Positions 42,740-52,130 are shown, numbered from the stretch's first letter. The stretch is DNA of 64,000 nt from an uncultured Muribaculaceae bacterium (GCA_958439725.1 CAUBWJ010000001.1:62001-126000); one strand, 5' to 3'. Numbers and translations: made by a program. Notes: a model not told the origin generated them from the sequence alone.

Positions 42740-42778
42740 TAGCTAAAATAGCTAAGATAGCTAAATTAGCTAATTTAG
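42740..42778. repeat. 9-bp tandem repeat with embedded 18-bp palindrome
   Basis: Four 9-bp units beginning TAGCTAA (TAGCTAAAA, TAGCTAAGA, TAGCTAAAT, TAGCTAATT) followed by TAGCC. The last units form a perfect 18-bp palindrome at 42761-42778, CTAAATTAGCTAATTTAG. It lies 53 bp before the DUF3575 gene. Confidence 0.8.
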
Positions 42779-42831
42779 CCCGCTTTCCTAAAACCGAAAA
42801 TAAAGCTTACCACAACATATAACCCCCCGAT

Positions 42832-43440
42832 ATGAAATCGACAGCGCGTATATTCCTGCTTATCATCATCGCCGCCCTGGGCGCATTCATCCCCGCCTCC
42901 GCGCAGATGGTGAAAATCAATGCCCCGGCAGCTCTCGCCGGATGCCCCAACTTCGGCTACGAGCATCAGCTCACCCCGCGCCTGTCGGCCGCCGGCGACC
43001 TTCTCTGGCTCCCCTACAAATGGGGCCACGACCACGAGGTGTTCCGCAGCCTCCAGCTTGCGGGCGAACTGCGCTACTACTTCGACGAAGCCTCGGGCGA
43101 GCGCCTTGCCGCCGGATGGTATCTGGGAGCCTACGCCATGTACGGCGACTTCAACATAGGCCTCAAACGCGATAATGCCCAAGGCGATCCCTCCTGGCGC
43201 CGTCAGGGCTGGGGCGTGAGCGCCGGTGTGTCAGGCGGATGGAAACACCGCTTCAGCTCCCACTGGCAGATGGACATAAACCTCGGCGTGGGCTACGCCC
43301 ATCTCCAGTACCACAAATACCGCCTCGACGATCCGCAGGCCCTCCGCATAGGCACCTGGCACACCCGCCCCTGGGTGGGTCCGGTGCGGTTCAGCATCAG
43401 CTTCGGCTATGTGTTTGACTGCGGTTGCGTAAAAGAATAA
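42832..43440 (+). CDS. DUF3575 family outer-membrane protein, pilus locus, module 1
   Basis: 202 residues with a signal peptide (IFLLIIIAALGAFIPASAQ). The mature part is a small barrel of DUF3575 type: MVKINAPAALAGCPNFGYEH, ELRYYFDEASG, WYLGAYAMYGDFNIG and a C-terminus FSISFGYVFDCGC. DUF3575 proteins commonly accompany FimA/Mfa-type loci; their role in assembly is not established. Paralogue of the protein at 50334, sharing the same motifs in order. It is not directly followed by a FimB/Mfa2 gene, unlike the second module. Confidence 0.9.
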   Translation: MKSTARIFLLIIIAALGAFIPASAQMVKINAPAALAGCPNFGYEHQLTPRLSAAGDLLWLPYKWGHDHEVFRSLQLAGELRYYFDEASGERLAAGWYLGAYAMYGDFNIGLKRDNAQGDPSWRRQGWGVSAGVSGGWKHRFSSHWQMDINLGVGYAHLQYHKYRLDDPQALRIGTWHTRPWVGPVRFSISFGYVFDCGCVKE

Positions 43441-43497
43441 TCTCCTCCCTTTTCCACTGATTAAGCCAAATAAAACCACTCATACCGACACGTTAAG

Positions 43498-46008
43498 ATG
43501 AAAAGCTTACGATATGTTATGATTTCGGCCCTTCTGGCATGTGCCGCCTGCAGCGACAGCGGCGATGACTTCGCCGACAGCGTGGCCCCGGAAAACAAGG
43601 TGAATCCCGGCCAGATGGTAATCAGGCTCGGGCGCACCCTCTCGCGCTCCTACGACCTCGCGGCAAACACCCGCCTCTTTCAGTTCCATGCCGACAGCGT
43701 GAGCCTCGGCAACGGCGCTTTCGTGGAGGAACCGGCGCTCACCCCGCTGGGCGACGACCGTCTCACCTTCAATCTCGGCGAAGGCGTGTGGAACTTCTCG
43801 CTCGTCTCCTCGCGCGAGTCCCTGGAGGACGGCACCATCATCGAGCCGGAATACGGCAAGAGGGCCCAGGACTGCCCCATGTTCTCCATGACATCGCAGG
43901 ACGGCACTCTGCAGAGCGCCCCCGAGATCTACACCGCCCTCGTGGACAACTTCCGTTTCAGCGGCAAATGGCAGGTGACCGACCCCGACCACAACATCGA
44001 CGAGTTCGTGCCCGACAAGGATTATACCGTCGACGCCCAGATGCTCCGCAACATGGCCAAGATCGTGGTCCATTTCAAAAGCTCCGAGGACCTCGACCCC
44101 GCAAAACAGCAGCTCTTCACCATAACCAACGTGCCCACCACCCTCGACTGGCGAGGCGGCCTCTACCCCGACAAGAACAATCCCGAAATCTCCGCCCAAC
44201 CGCTGCGCGGCGCTTTCGACGTTCACTACGAGACAACGCCCGAGGCCAACAAGACCGTATCCGACCAGGTGTTTGAATACATCATCCCCGCTCACCGCGG
44301 TCTCGACTACTCAGCCTCCGCGCCCGTCGACACCACCACCAGCCTTCTGCGCCTCAACGTTGATTTCACCTGTCTCGACGAGACCCACGTGACCAAAAAC
44401 AACATCGTGCTGGGCTACGCACCGCGCGTCAACGGCGTTTACGACATCTACGTGAGCTACAACAAACGCAAGCTCAACGTCGAGGCCCAGATTCTTCCCT
44501 GGGCCGAGGAGCGTGCCGACGCCGACGTATCCAACGCCGAAATCGTCACCGACAAACCCAAGGTGGAATTCGCACATATCGACACCATACGAATTGACTC
44601 GCGCCGCCCCGTAACCGTAACCAAAGCCGGCGACGCCTCCTGGCTCACCGTCAACCCGATCAGTGACAACCTGTATCAGATTGTGGCCGACGTCACCACT
44701 TACGAGGTTGGACACCCGCGCTCATCCTACATCATTCTGCGCGACGGCAACCTCGAACGCCGTGTCCCCGTGACCCAGCGCCCCGACCAAGGCACCATCG
44801 AAGTTCATGAATCCGGAACCACAAGCAACCGCGAAATGTGGGTTTCGCCTCCTCATCCTACCCGACAGGTAGATGTAACCTCCATATCAGGCGGATGGAA
44901 GATTCTGCCGAACCTGCGAGTGTACAATACACCCACAGGAGGAGCCGGAAAAACCTCTAATGTTACCCTCACCCGATTCAATGATGGTGATGTGAATTTC
45001 GAAGACTACAATCAGGCTTTCGGTCGCGAGCGCGTGGTATTCATGAACACCGAGACTCTCGACACCGCCTCAGTATGGGTTGACAACCTGTTTATCGGCC
45101 TGACCGACGATATAGTGGAACTTGAACAGCCCGATGGTGCTTCCTACAAAGATATCACCACCGACCTTATCAAGGTTGCAGGTGGTTCCCGCGGTGCAAC
45201 CATCGTGGATTACCCTGATTTTGTTGACAAAACCAAATCATGGTATGATAAAAATACCGGGCTGTTTCATTTCAGATCACTAAGTAATCCGTCAGGTGAT
45301 GACCGTTATGATACCATTACCCTTGCTCATGAAACTGATCCGGATTATCAGGTTACCCTCTGGCTTGACCAGGTTATCATGGTGAATACACCGGAATTCG
45401 ACTACTTTGTGGTAAAATTCACATGGACATCTAACGATGTTGACATCAAAGTAGGGTTTACCGGAAACCCAAGCAGTCAGAATTATCACGGTCAGACTTA
45501 CAGCATGCCTAATGTAAACGACAGCTTTAATGACAAATATTGCGGATGGAGTCAGAATTATTCCGGCGGATATAATATAACACTAATTGACGGTTCAAGC
45601 AAACAATGTCTCAAGTGGGGCGGAGATGCCCGGGGAGGCGAAGGCGAGACTGTTTTCTTCAATGCAAAAGAGCTCAACACTTTCCCATATCCCGGTATGA
45701 GAATGAACTCACTTACAGATGCTCAGAAAGCAAAAATGATACCCCGAGTGATGAAACTCGAATGCCGTGCCGGATGGTACACGAGCGGTGCAAGCGGAGC
45801 AATCACCTGTACTGTCTACTTCTATCGAGGAGGAACAATGGTTCAGTCAGGAACCAACTTCAACAACTCAGGAGGCACGGAAGTACAGAGACAAGCATTC
45901 AGTATGAGCACTTCAGCCAAACATAACCCGGGAGAGGTATTCTGCACGGTAGAATACGACCGTAAACGTCATACCGCCAGATTCACCAAAGGTGCAAATG
46001 CAAACTGA
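43498..46008 (+). CDS. Large mosaic lipoprotein of the pilus locus (tip/adhesin candidate) with BACON-like domain
   Basis: 836 residues with a lipoprotein signal (VMISALLACAACSDS). Residues ~30-340 have the fimbrillin-like (FimB/Mfa-type) beta-sandwich pattern. Residues ~350-427 look like a BACON domain (ASWLTVNP near 382, ending RRVPVTQ). Residues ~435-836 are a separate beta-rich region with no recognised family. Base composition changes there: 43921-43980 has 36 G+C of 60, but 45481-45540 has 21 of 60 and 45241-45300 has 23 of 60. This suggests the C-terminal part was acquired by recombination, as expected for a variable pilus-tip adhesin. Function is inference. Confidence 0.8.
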   Translation: MKSLRYVMISALLACAACSDSGDDFADSVAPENKVNPGQMVIRLGRTLSRSYDLAANTRLFQFHADSVSLGNGAFVEEPALTPLGDDRLTFNLGEGVWNFSLVSSRESLEDGTIIEPEYGKRAQDCPMFSMTSQDGTLQSAPEIYTALVDNFRFSGKWQVTDPDHNIDEFVPDKDYTVDAQMLRNMAKIVVHFKSSEDLDPAKQQLFTITNVPTTLDWRGGLYPDKNNPEISAQPLRGAFDVHYETTPEANKTVSDQVFEYIIPAHRGLDYSASAPVDTTTSLLRLNVDFTCLDETHVTKNNIVLGYAPRVNGVYDIYVSYNKRKLNVEAQILPWAEERADADVSNAEIVTDKPKVEFAHIDTIRIDSRRPVTVTKAGDASWLTVNPISDNLYQIVADVTTYEVGHPRSSYIILRDGNLERRVPVTQRPDQGTIEVHESGTTSNREMWVSPPHPTRQVDVTSISGGWKILPNLRVYNTPTGGAGKTSNVTLTRFNDGDVNFEDYNQAFGRERVVFMNTETLDTASVWVDNLFIGLTDDIVELEQPDGASYKDITTDLIKVAGGSRGATIVDYPDFVDKTKSWYDKNTGLFHFRSLSNPSGDDRYDTITLAHETDPDYQVTLWLDQVIMVNTPEFDYFVVKFTWTSNDVDIKVGFTGNPSSQNYHGQTYSMPNVNDSFNDKYCGWSQNYSGGYNITLIDGSSKQCLKWGGDARGGEGETVFFNAKELNTFPYPGMRMNSLTDAQKAKMIPRVMKLECRAGWYTSGASGAITCTVYFYRGGTMVQSGTNFNNSGGTEVQRQAFSMSTSAKHNPGEVFCTVEYDRKRHTARFTKGANAN

Positions 46009-46050
46009 TACCAATCATTGTGTATAAAATATAAAAGAAACGATATATAA

Positions 46051-47748
46051 ATGAGAACATTGCTCAAATCAAAAAGTCTGCTTGCGCTGCTGCTTGCGGC
46101 CGCGGCCTGCTCGCAGGACGGCGGCGAGGGCACGGAGCCGGATCCGGTGCCGGGCGAGCACGAGGGGAAGGTGGAAGCCACGATTTCCGTGCAGTTGCCT
46201 CAGCATTCGGAGGATCCGGTGGAATCGCGAGCCGACGGCGCAACCACCGATCCGGAATCGGACATACTGACCATGGACGGACTGGTGTTTGACGAAAACG
46301 GGCAGTTTATAGAGCGCCTGCAGGCCACGCGCATTGAGCGCGGCGCAGAAGGCAAGGTGACGGCCACCCTTCTTTTCGACAAGATAGCCCAGAAACGCAC
46401 CGTGCATCTGGTGGCCAACAGCCGCGACGCCGCCACCGGAGCCGACCGCCTCGACTTCTCGGCCCTCACCGTCGGCGCCCCGGAAGCCAACGTGCGCAAT
46501 CTCGTGACCAAACCCGTGGACGAGACGCGCATGGTGCAGCCGCAGCTGCTGCCCCCGGTGATGTGGGGACGCATTGTGCTCAACAACGGTATTGTGCAGA
46601 ACACCACCATGGACGGCGGCAAACTGCTGCGCACCGTGGCCTCGGTGGTGGTGAGCGCCGACGATGGCACACCCGAAAACGGCCTCTCAGACTTCGAGAT
46701 AGAGGGCGCATCGCTCTGCGACCCCGGAGCCACAGGCTACCTGACGCCCACCGACAACGTGACCACCGCCCCCACGGCCAACCCCACCACGCCAAGGCCC
46801 ACCAACGTGTATGGAACCGACCCCTACAAATGGCCCGTCTACGGCTCAGTGCCGGTGCTTTACGCCTACGAGCGCACATGCAACGCCTCGGCCAACATGA
46901 GCGTGATTATCAAGGCGAAATACAAAGGCGTGAGCGGCTACTACAAGATTCTGATGACAAACGCCGCGGGAACCCCCTACAATATTGTGCGCAACCACCG
47001 CTATCTGCTCAAGATAACCCGCGTGACCGACCGCGGATATGCCGACCTCTCCACCGCCATCAGCGGCAAGCCCACAAACAACCGCCTGCGCGCCACCGTG
47101 ACGGAAAGCTCCGGCGACTACTCGGGCGTGGCCGCCGACCAGCAGTATATGCTGTGCCTGACGTGCAACACCTTCGAGCTGTTCGGAGCCAACTCCACCA
47201 CCGCCTCGACCCCGAGCGTGAAGATAGCCGACATCCAGTACACCGGCCCCACCACCCCGGTGGTGAAAACCGCTGCCTCATACCCCTGGCTATCGAATAT
47301 CCGCGTGGTAGCCAACGGCGGCAAGAAATATGTGATAAACGCCGACTTCGTGAAGGACAACGCCGACCATGAAGGCGACCTCACCGTGGTGGCCGACAAC
47401 CTCGAGCTTCCCATCAAGGTGAAATGGCATTTCAACGATGTGGACATGAACACAGCCAATACCTACTCGGTGAACCTTCTCAACGCCGGTGAGCAACACT
47501 GGCGCGTGTATGGCATCACCGGACAGACATCCCCGATATGGTTCGGTCTGACAAACACCAGGGAAGTAGATGCTGCCGTTGTTCTGCCGACGCAGGGGTT
47601 TGTCACTGACATTAACAGCAAATACAACCCCGGAGCCTGGCTCCACATCAACAAGGGCACCAACAACACGGCCCGCATGCACAAGACATGCGGCGACGCC
47701 GCCGACCGTCCCGTGTCGGCCGAAATTGTGGTGGTCCGTCACAACTGA
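46051..47748 (+). CDS. Fimbrillin-family lipoprotein (minor or tip pilin candidate)
   Basis: 565 residues with a lipoprotein signal (SLLALLLAAAACSQDG). Contains the fimbrillin-type N-terminal domain (LTMDGLVFDENGQFIERL; HLVANSRDA) and the strand YKILMTNAAGTPYNIVRNHRYLLKI, cut here to YNIVRNHRYLLKI, which is the standard end of a FimA/Mfa-type core domain. The C-terminal ~200 residues are an extra beta-rich region. Sequence composition returns to the GC-rich genomic pattern. It lies 42 bp after the mosaic gene. Likely an accessory/tip subunit; exact role unknown. Confidence 0.8.
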   Translation: MRTLLKSKSLLALLLAAAACSQDGGEGTEPDPVPGEHEGKVEATISVQLPQHSEDPVESRADGATTDPESDILTMDGLVFDENGQFIERLQATRIERGAEGKVTATLLFDKIAQKRTVHLVANSRDAATGADRLDFSALTVGAPEANVRNLVTKPVDETRMVQPQLLPPVMWGRIVLNNGIVQNTTMDGGKLLRTVASVVVSADDGTPENGLSDFEIEGASLCDPGATGYLTPTDNVTTAPTANPTTPRPTNVYGTDPYKWPVYGSVPVLYAYERTCNASANMSVIIKAKYKGVSGYYKILMTNAAGTPYNIVRNHRYLLKITRVTDRGYADLSTAISGKPTNNRLRATVTESSGDYSGVAADQQYMLCLTCNTFELFGANSTTASTPSVKIADIQYTGPTTPVVKTAASYPWLSNIRVVANGGKKYVINADFVKDNADHEGDLTVVADNLELPIKVKWHFNDVDMNTANTYSVNLLNAGEQHWRVYGITGQTSPIWFGLTNTREVDAAVVLPTQGFVTDINSKYNPGAWLHINKGTNNTARMHKTCGDAADRPVSAEIVVVRHN

Positions 47749-47825
47749 CGGTCTTATGCCCCGGCATTCTCTCCTCCTCAGACATTCCCCGATATAAAAG
47801 CAGTCAATTCTCTCAGATATCAAGC

Positions 47826-49292
47826 ATGAAAAAAAGTGTAGCACACCTGGCAACGGCCCTCCTTGCCGCCTCCGCTCTGCTGGCCTCCTGCGCCGACAAT
47901 TCTTCGGAACCCGAAACTCCCGAGGAAAAGGAGGGCACGGGTATAATCGCATTCACCATTGATTTCGCCAAATCCGACGGCTCGCGCTCCGACACCGCGC
48001 CGGGGACGGGAGGCACATCGTCGAACGGCAGCTCCCCGGCCACGGCGATATCCGACGCGATACCCCTAACAAGCTGGGACAATATACACTCGCTCCAGAT
48101 TTTCCTCTATGACCAGAACAACTTCATAGTGTTCTCGCGCTACATATCTGCCGACGAGATAAAACAGGCGCTGGAGACCGACCCGTTCCACACCGGACGC
48201 ATCACCTACACTTATGCTGACGTGCCCAACGGAACCTACCACCTCATGGCCGTGGCCAACGCCAACAGCGGCACAGAGCCGGTGGTGACCTACCTCGACG
48301 GTCTGGCAATGCGGTGGAATCAGGAAAACGTGATCAACACCCGCATCCACCGCGCCCGAATAGAGCATAAGCCCTTCGAGTTTCCCCGCTTCTACCTCGA
48401 CGACCTGGCGGCCACGGGCGTGACGCGCACCTCTCTCCCCTTCGAGGCGCCCGCAGAGATTTTCATGGGCGTGGGCCGGCAGACCGACATGCAGATCGGC
48501 GGCGAATTCCCCGACATGGTGCAGGTGATCGCCGAGCAGGAGACCCATGCCGAAATCACGCTTGAACGCCAGGTGTCCATGATGCGCCTGAGGCTCAATC
48601 TGGCAGGCGACGAAGACGACCTGAACAACGCCGACATTAACCTGCGCGAAGGCGGCAAGCTCAACTTCTCGTCCCACGCCATGATAATGGTGGTGACGCT
48701 CCCCTCGGTGATGCTCCCCATCCACAACGACATGATAATAGACGGGGTGAATTACTACAAAGGCGTATCACCGGTGATGAACCAGACCGACATTCTGGTC
48801 ACCCGCCCCGTGAGCAACGAGGTGACGCGCCACTTCTTCGACGAAAACCCCACCGAGGGCTACGTGAAGAAAGGCTACGCCACCGACGCCGGATATCCGG
48901 GCGACATAGTGGGTCTGGGCGAAGCCGACCCCTACAGGGCCACATCGTGGCGCGACATTCTGGTGATGCCCAACCACAAGGCCCACATGCTCACGCCGGA
49001 GAACCCCGTGATCAACGAAAACCGCTATCTGCTGGTGATTTCCGCCCTCGGTCTTCCGGGCCACGAGTGCAAGGAGGGAGTGCTCACGGAGCCTCACACC
49101 GTCTACTGGGAAGGCTATATCAACGAGCCTTTCGAGCCGGGCAAGATCCGCGAGGTCAACATCACCTTCAAGGACGGAGGACAGATGGAAGTGCCCACCC
49201 GCCCCGACAACTCCGGCACCCTCACCATAGTGGTGAAGGAACCGCAGGACTGGAACCCGGCGGCCCACAAAGTGACCAACGTGGAGCTCTGA
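47826..49292 (+). CDS. FimA/Mfa1-type fimbrillin-like lipoprotein, module 2
   Basis: 488 residues from the ATG at 47826, which starts the lipoprotein signal (ATALLAASALLASCADN); an upstream in-frame start would add 46 residues without signal character. Strong paralogue of the protein at 41182 over its whole length, with the same TSWDNI, ITYTY, AVANANS, WRDI and GYINEPFEP blocks. Probably a pilus shaft subunit or its alternative. Followed 43 bp later by the FimB/Mfa2 gene. Confidence 0.87.
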   Translation: MKKSVAHLATALLAASALLASCADNSSEPETPEEKEGTGIIAFTIDFAKSDGSRSDTAPGTGGTSSNGSSPATAISDAIPLTSWDNIHSLQIFLYDQNNFIVFSRYISADEIKQALETDPFHTGRITYTYADVPNGTYHLMAVANANSGTEPVVTYLDGLAMRWNQENVINTRIHRARIEHKPFEFPRFYLDDLAATGVTRTSLPFEAPAEIFMGVGRQTDMQIGGEFPDMVQVIAEQETHAEITLERQVSMMRLRLNLAGDEDDLNNADINLREGGKLNFSSHAMIMVVTLPSVMLPIHNDMIIDGVNYYKGVSPVMNQTDILVTRPVSNEVTRHFFDENPTEGYVKKGYATDAGYPGDIVGLGEADPYRATSWRDILVMPNHKAHMLTPENPVINENRYLLVISALGLPGHECKEGVLTEPHTVYWEGYINEPFEPGKIREVNITFKDGGQMEVPTRPDNSGTLTIVVKEPQDWNPAAHKVTNVEL

Positions 49293-49335
49293 ACCCCGGT
49301 CATACCATATAACAGACTTAAACACTCCAGAACAG

Positions 49336-50274
49336 ATGTCAGGAAAAACAATAAAGCGTATACTGGCCTGCGCGCCCGCGCTTATGCTGCTGGCTTCGGC
49401 CTCGTGTACCTACAATTATTTCGAGGGAACGATCAACTACCGCGTGTTTGTGCCCGAAGTCAGGGACCATCAGGTCAACAACTGCCACGTGCTGATCTAC
49501 GACCGCGCCACCGGTGCCCTCACCGCCCAGGGATACACTCAGGGAGGCCAGACCACCACCGACCAGTCCAAGATAGCCGAAGGCATATTCGAGTTCAGGC
49601 TTGACAAAGGGGAATACCGCGTGTGTGTGCTCGCCAACACCGAAAATGTCGAGTTCAATCCCGACCCGGTGCATGAAAACGCACTGTTCCAGCTTGTGGG
49701 ACATCCCGTGGCGCCATTCACACAACAGCCCGGCGACCTGCGGCTTGACTATATAGACCGTCCGCACGACGGCGCCACCGAAATCACCGACACTGCGGAA
49801 ATCATCAGATACCCGGCCCGCATCGACGTGCGCTACCGCGCCACCGACGTTGACGCCGACGCCGTGGGGAAAGCCATTGTGCGCATCAACAATGTGGCCT
49901 CGGTGCAGAAGCTCTCGGCAGATACCGTTCCCGAAGCCGTGGAAGGCTCGCACGCGCTCTACGCATTCGACTCCCCCGCAAAATATCCTGCCGACGCCGA
50001 CGGGGCCATTTTCCAGTTCACGACCTATCTCTTTCCCACCGCGCCGGAATCGGTGCTTGACCTCGTGCTTCACCTTTCGGGCAAAGACGGCAATTCGCTG
50101 GCAAACTACACCCACGGCCTGAGGCTGCCCGACACCTCGCCGCTGGTTCTCACCCCCGGCGACCGCGCCATTATTGACATAAACAACAACGGCATAACCG
50201 TGAGCCTCGTAGGCTGGGACTCGGCAATCGACGGCAGCGAGAGCGAAATCGGCGGCAAGAAGCCCAATTCCTGA
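49336..50274 (+). CDS. FimB/Mfa2 family fimbrial anchor lipoprotein
   Basis: 312 residues with a lipoprotein signal (ACAPALMLLASASCTYN). The mature part shows the FimB/Mfa2 pattern: an immunoglobulin-like domain starting INYRVFVPEVRDHQVNNC, then FRLDKGEYRVCVLANTENV, and a second domain ending VLTPGDRAIIDINNNG and VSLVGWD. In Porphyromonas the homologues anchor the pilus in the outer membrane and set its length. It lies between fimbrillin module 2 and the second DUF3575 gene. Confidence 0.9.
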   Translation: MSGKTIKRILACAPALMLLASASCTYNYFEGTINYRVFVPEVRDHQVNNCHVLIYDRATGALTAQGYTQGGQTTTDQSKIAEGIFEFRLDKGEYRVCVLANTENVEFNPDPVHENALFQLVGHPVAPFTQQPGDLRLDYIDRPHDGATEITDTAEIIRYPARIDVRYRATDVDADAVGKAIVRINNVASVQKLSADTVPEAVEGSHALYAFDSPAKYPADADGAIFQFTTYLFPTAPESVLDLVLHLSGKDGNSLANYTHGLRLPDTSPLVLTPGDRAIIDINNNGITVSLVGWDSAIDGSESEIGGKKPNS

Positions 50275-50333
50275 CCGCCCCGCCACGTGATAACTAACGC
50301 AACCACCCACATTCCGAAACAAACAGTGAAGTC

Positions 50334-50939
50334 ATGAAATCCATTACGCGACATATCGCCATACTGATAGCCGCAATTGCGGCAGGCACCGGCCTCGCCA
50401 CGGGCCAGATGCTGAAACTAAACGCTCCCCTCACCCTCGGCGGAAGCCCCAACCTCGGCTACGAGCACCAGCTCAACCACCGATGGGCGCTGTCGGGCGA
50501 CGTGTTCTGGCTCCCTTATATGAGCGACAAGCATGAGGAAGTGTTCCGCAGCCTCCAGATCACGGGCGAGGCCCGCTATTACTTCAAGGAGACGCTGGAC
50601 AGCCGAATGGCCCACGGATGGTATCTGGGCGGCTACCTGATGTATGGAGACTTCAACATAGGCCTCTACCGCCATAACGACATGGACAAGAGCTTCCGCC
50701 GCGCCGGCTGGGGTGTGAGCGGCGGTGTGAGCGGCGGCTGGAAGCATAAGTTCAACGACCGCTGGCAGATGGATATAAACCTGGGCGTGGGCTACGCTCA
50801 CATGCGTTACCACAAATACAAACTCGGCGGCGCGTACCGCCACCACCCCATAGGAGGCTGGAGGTCGTCGAAATGGATAGGCCCCACACGCTTCAGCATC
50901 AGCTTCGGCTACGTGCTTGACTGCGGATGCCGCAAATAA
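50334..50939 (+). CDS. DUF3575 family outer-membrane protein, pilus locus, module 2
   Basis: 201 residues with a signal peptide (IAILIAAIAAGTGLATGQ). Same framework as the DUF3575 protein at 42832: MLKLNAPLTLGGSPNLGYEH, ARYYFKETLD, WYLGGYLMYGDFNIG and C-terminal FSISFGYVLDCGC. It is the last gene of the pilus locus and is followed by two hairpins (50967-50999 and 51006-51042). Confidence 0.9.
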   Translation: MKSITRHIAILIAAIAAGTGLATGQMLKLNAPLTLGGSPNLGYEHQLNHRWALSGDVFWLPYMSDKHEEVFRSLQITGEARYYFKETLDSRMAHGWYLGGYLMYGDFNIGLYRHNDMDKSFRRAGWGVSGGVSGGWKHKFNDRWQMDINLGVGYAHMRYHKYKLGGAYRHHPIGGWRSSKWIGPTRFSISFGYVLDCGCRK

Positions 50940-50966
50940 ACTCATTAAGCTGTATACAGGCTGAAC

Positions 50967-50999
50967 AGATTTCATCAGGTGTATCCGGGGATGAAATCT
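50967..50999 (+). terminator. Hairpin 1 downstream of the pilus locus
   Basis: AGATTTCATC (50967-50976) pairs with GATGAAATCT (50990-50999) around a 13-nt loop. AT-rich 10-bp stem, no T run. Possibly part of a compound terminator with the next hairpin. Confidence 0.45.
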
Positions 51000-51005
51000 C
51001 ACAGG

Positions 51006-51042
51006 GAAGGACGGCCTCCAGATGGTCGTCCTTCTTATTTTC
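51006..51042 (+). terminator. Terminator 2 downstream of the pilus locus
   Basis: GAAGGACG (51006-51013) pairs with CGTCCTTC (51027-51034), followed by TTATTTT. It ends the plus-strand pilus transcript. Confidence 0.7.
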
Positions 51043-51058
51043 CTGCCGTCTGTCATGC

Positions 51059-51117
51059 GAAAAAGCCCCGGAAGCGCCCAAGCTTACGCCCACTGCGGCA
51101 TAGCGCCCTCCGGGGCT
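51059..51117 (-). terminator. Terminator of the retropepsin-like gene (minus strand)
   Basis: AGCCCCGGA (51064-51072) pairs with TCCGGGGCT (51109-51117); on the minus strand a TTTTT run follows the stem. It lies 26 bp after the minus-strand stop at 51144. Confidence 0.7.
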
Positions 51118-51143
51118 CGCCGCAGGTGGGCGTGAGCATGGGT

Positions 51144-52130
51144 TTAACGACGCAGGACCTCGGCGCTCTTGTTGCGTATGATATTCGGCACGCAATACGG
51201 CCGCAGATAAATCATGCCTCCGCCGAAATCGAGGAGCATGTCCTGCGTGAAAATATTGAGGGGATTGATGCCGTAAGGCTCCTCGCTGTCGTAATAGCTT
51301 GCGCGGCGGTATCCGGCACGGTGGCCCAGCTCAATCCAGGCGCGGTCGTCGGTAAGGGCCTTGTGGACATTGAGGAGCGTGCGCACCGAGTCCTCGCGCA
51401 ACGTATGGCCTGAGCGGTCGGCCTGGTCGGAGGGAAGCTTGAGCATTGCCAGCTGCAGCCCGGTGTCAATGTAATAATCGTTGTAGAAATGGTCAACGCC
51501 CACGTTCATGTAATATCTCTCTCCCGTGATGAAAAAATAAATCGGATTGTGGCTGCGGCGCAGCGTCACCGTGGGCTGGTAGCCCTCGGGGACGCGTGTG
51601 TTCAGGGACAGAGTCTGCTCGTTGTAGAGATATTCAATCATAAATTTCTGCAACACGTCCACACCAAGCGTGGAAATGCCCGGCGACACAAAGAAGTCCA
51701 CATTCTTAAGAGTATTCACCTTGCGTGGCGTTCCCACAGGAATTGCGCGACCCGTGGAGTCAGCCATGAAATCATAGTCATATAGAGGAAAATCGACTCT
51801 CACTGCATCGGTATAGAAATTGTAACGGGCATAGGCGTCGCGGTCCACGGCAAAGAGTGTGACCGGACTGACATTGATGCCGGCCTCACGCAGCTTCTCG
51901 ATGTCGGAAGGATTGATGGTGCTCACACCCGATCCGGTGTCGAGCTTGAACCGCACTCCCGGCGCCATCTCCACCAGAATGGGAGTCTGCGACAGGAACA
52001 TGCGTCCTGTAGACGCCTCAGGATGGGCCAGACACAGATTTCGCTGCGGGCCGAGCGTGTTCAGGAGCACAAGATAGGCACCTGCGGCGGCAATCAGCAC
52101 GGTTAATAATATGATATATACCTTCTTCAT
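51144..52130 (-). CDS. Two-lobed retropepsin-like aspartyl protease, membrane-anchored
   Basis: 328 residues with one N-terminal hydrophobic segment (YIILLTVLIAAAGAYLVLL). Two Asp-Thr-Gly motifs are visible, FKLDTGSGVSTI near residue 65 and YYIDTGLQLAML near residue 225, each followed by a typical retropepsin strand region (ISTLGVDVLQKFM after the first; NIFTQDMLLDFGG after the second). This looks like a gene duplication of the pepsin-like half-domain in one chain, giving both catalytic Asp residues without dimerisation. It is predicted to face the periplasm. Convergent with the pilus locus; whether it processes pilins is unknown. Promoter element at 52209-52216. Confidence 0.72.
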   Translation of the reverse strand: MKKVYIILLTVLIAAAGAYLVLLNTLGPQRNLCLAHPEASTGRMFLSQTPILVEMAPGVRFKLDTGSGVSTINPSDIEKLREAGINVSPVTLFAVDRDAYARYNFYTDAVRVDFPLYDYDFMADSTGRAIPVGTPRKVNTLKNVDFFVSPGISTLGVDVLQKFMIEYLYNEQTLSLNTRVPEGYQPTVTLRRSHNPIYFFITGERYYMNVGVDHFYNDYYIDTGLQLAMLKLPSDQADRSGHTLREDSVRTLLNVHKALTDDRAWIELGHRAGYRRASYYDSEEPYGINPLNIFTQDMLLDFGGGMIYLRPYCVPNIIRNKSAEVLRR

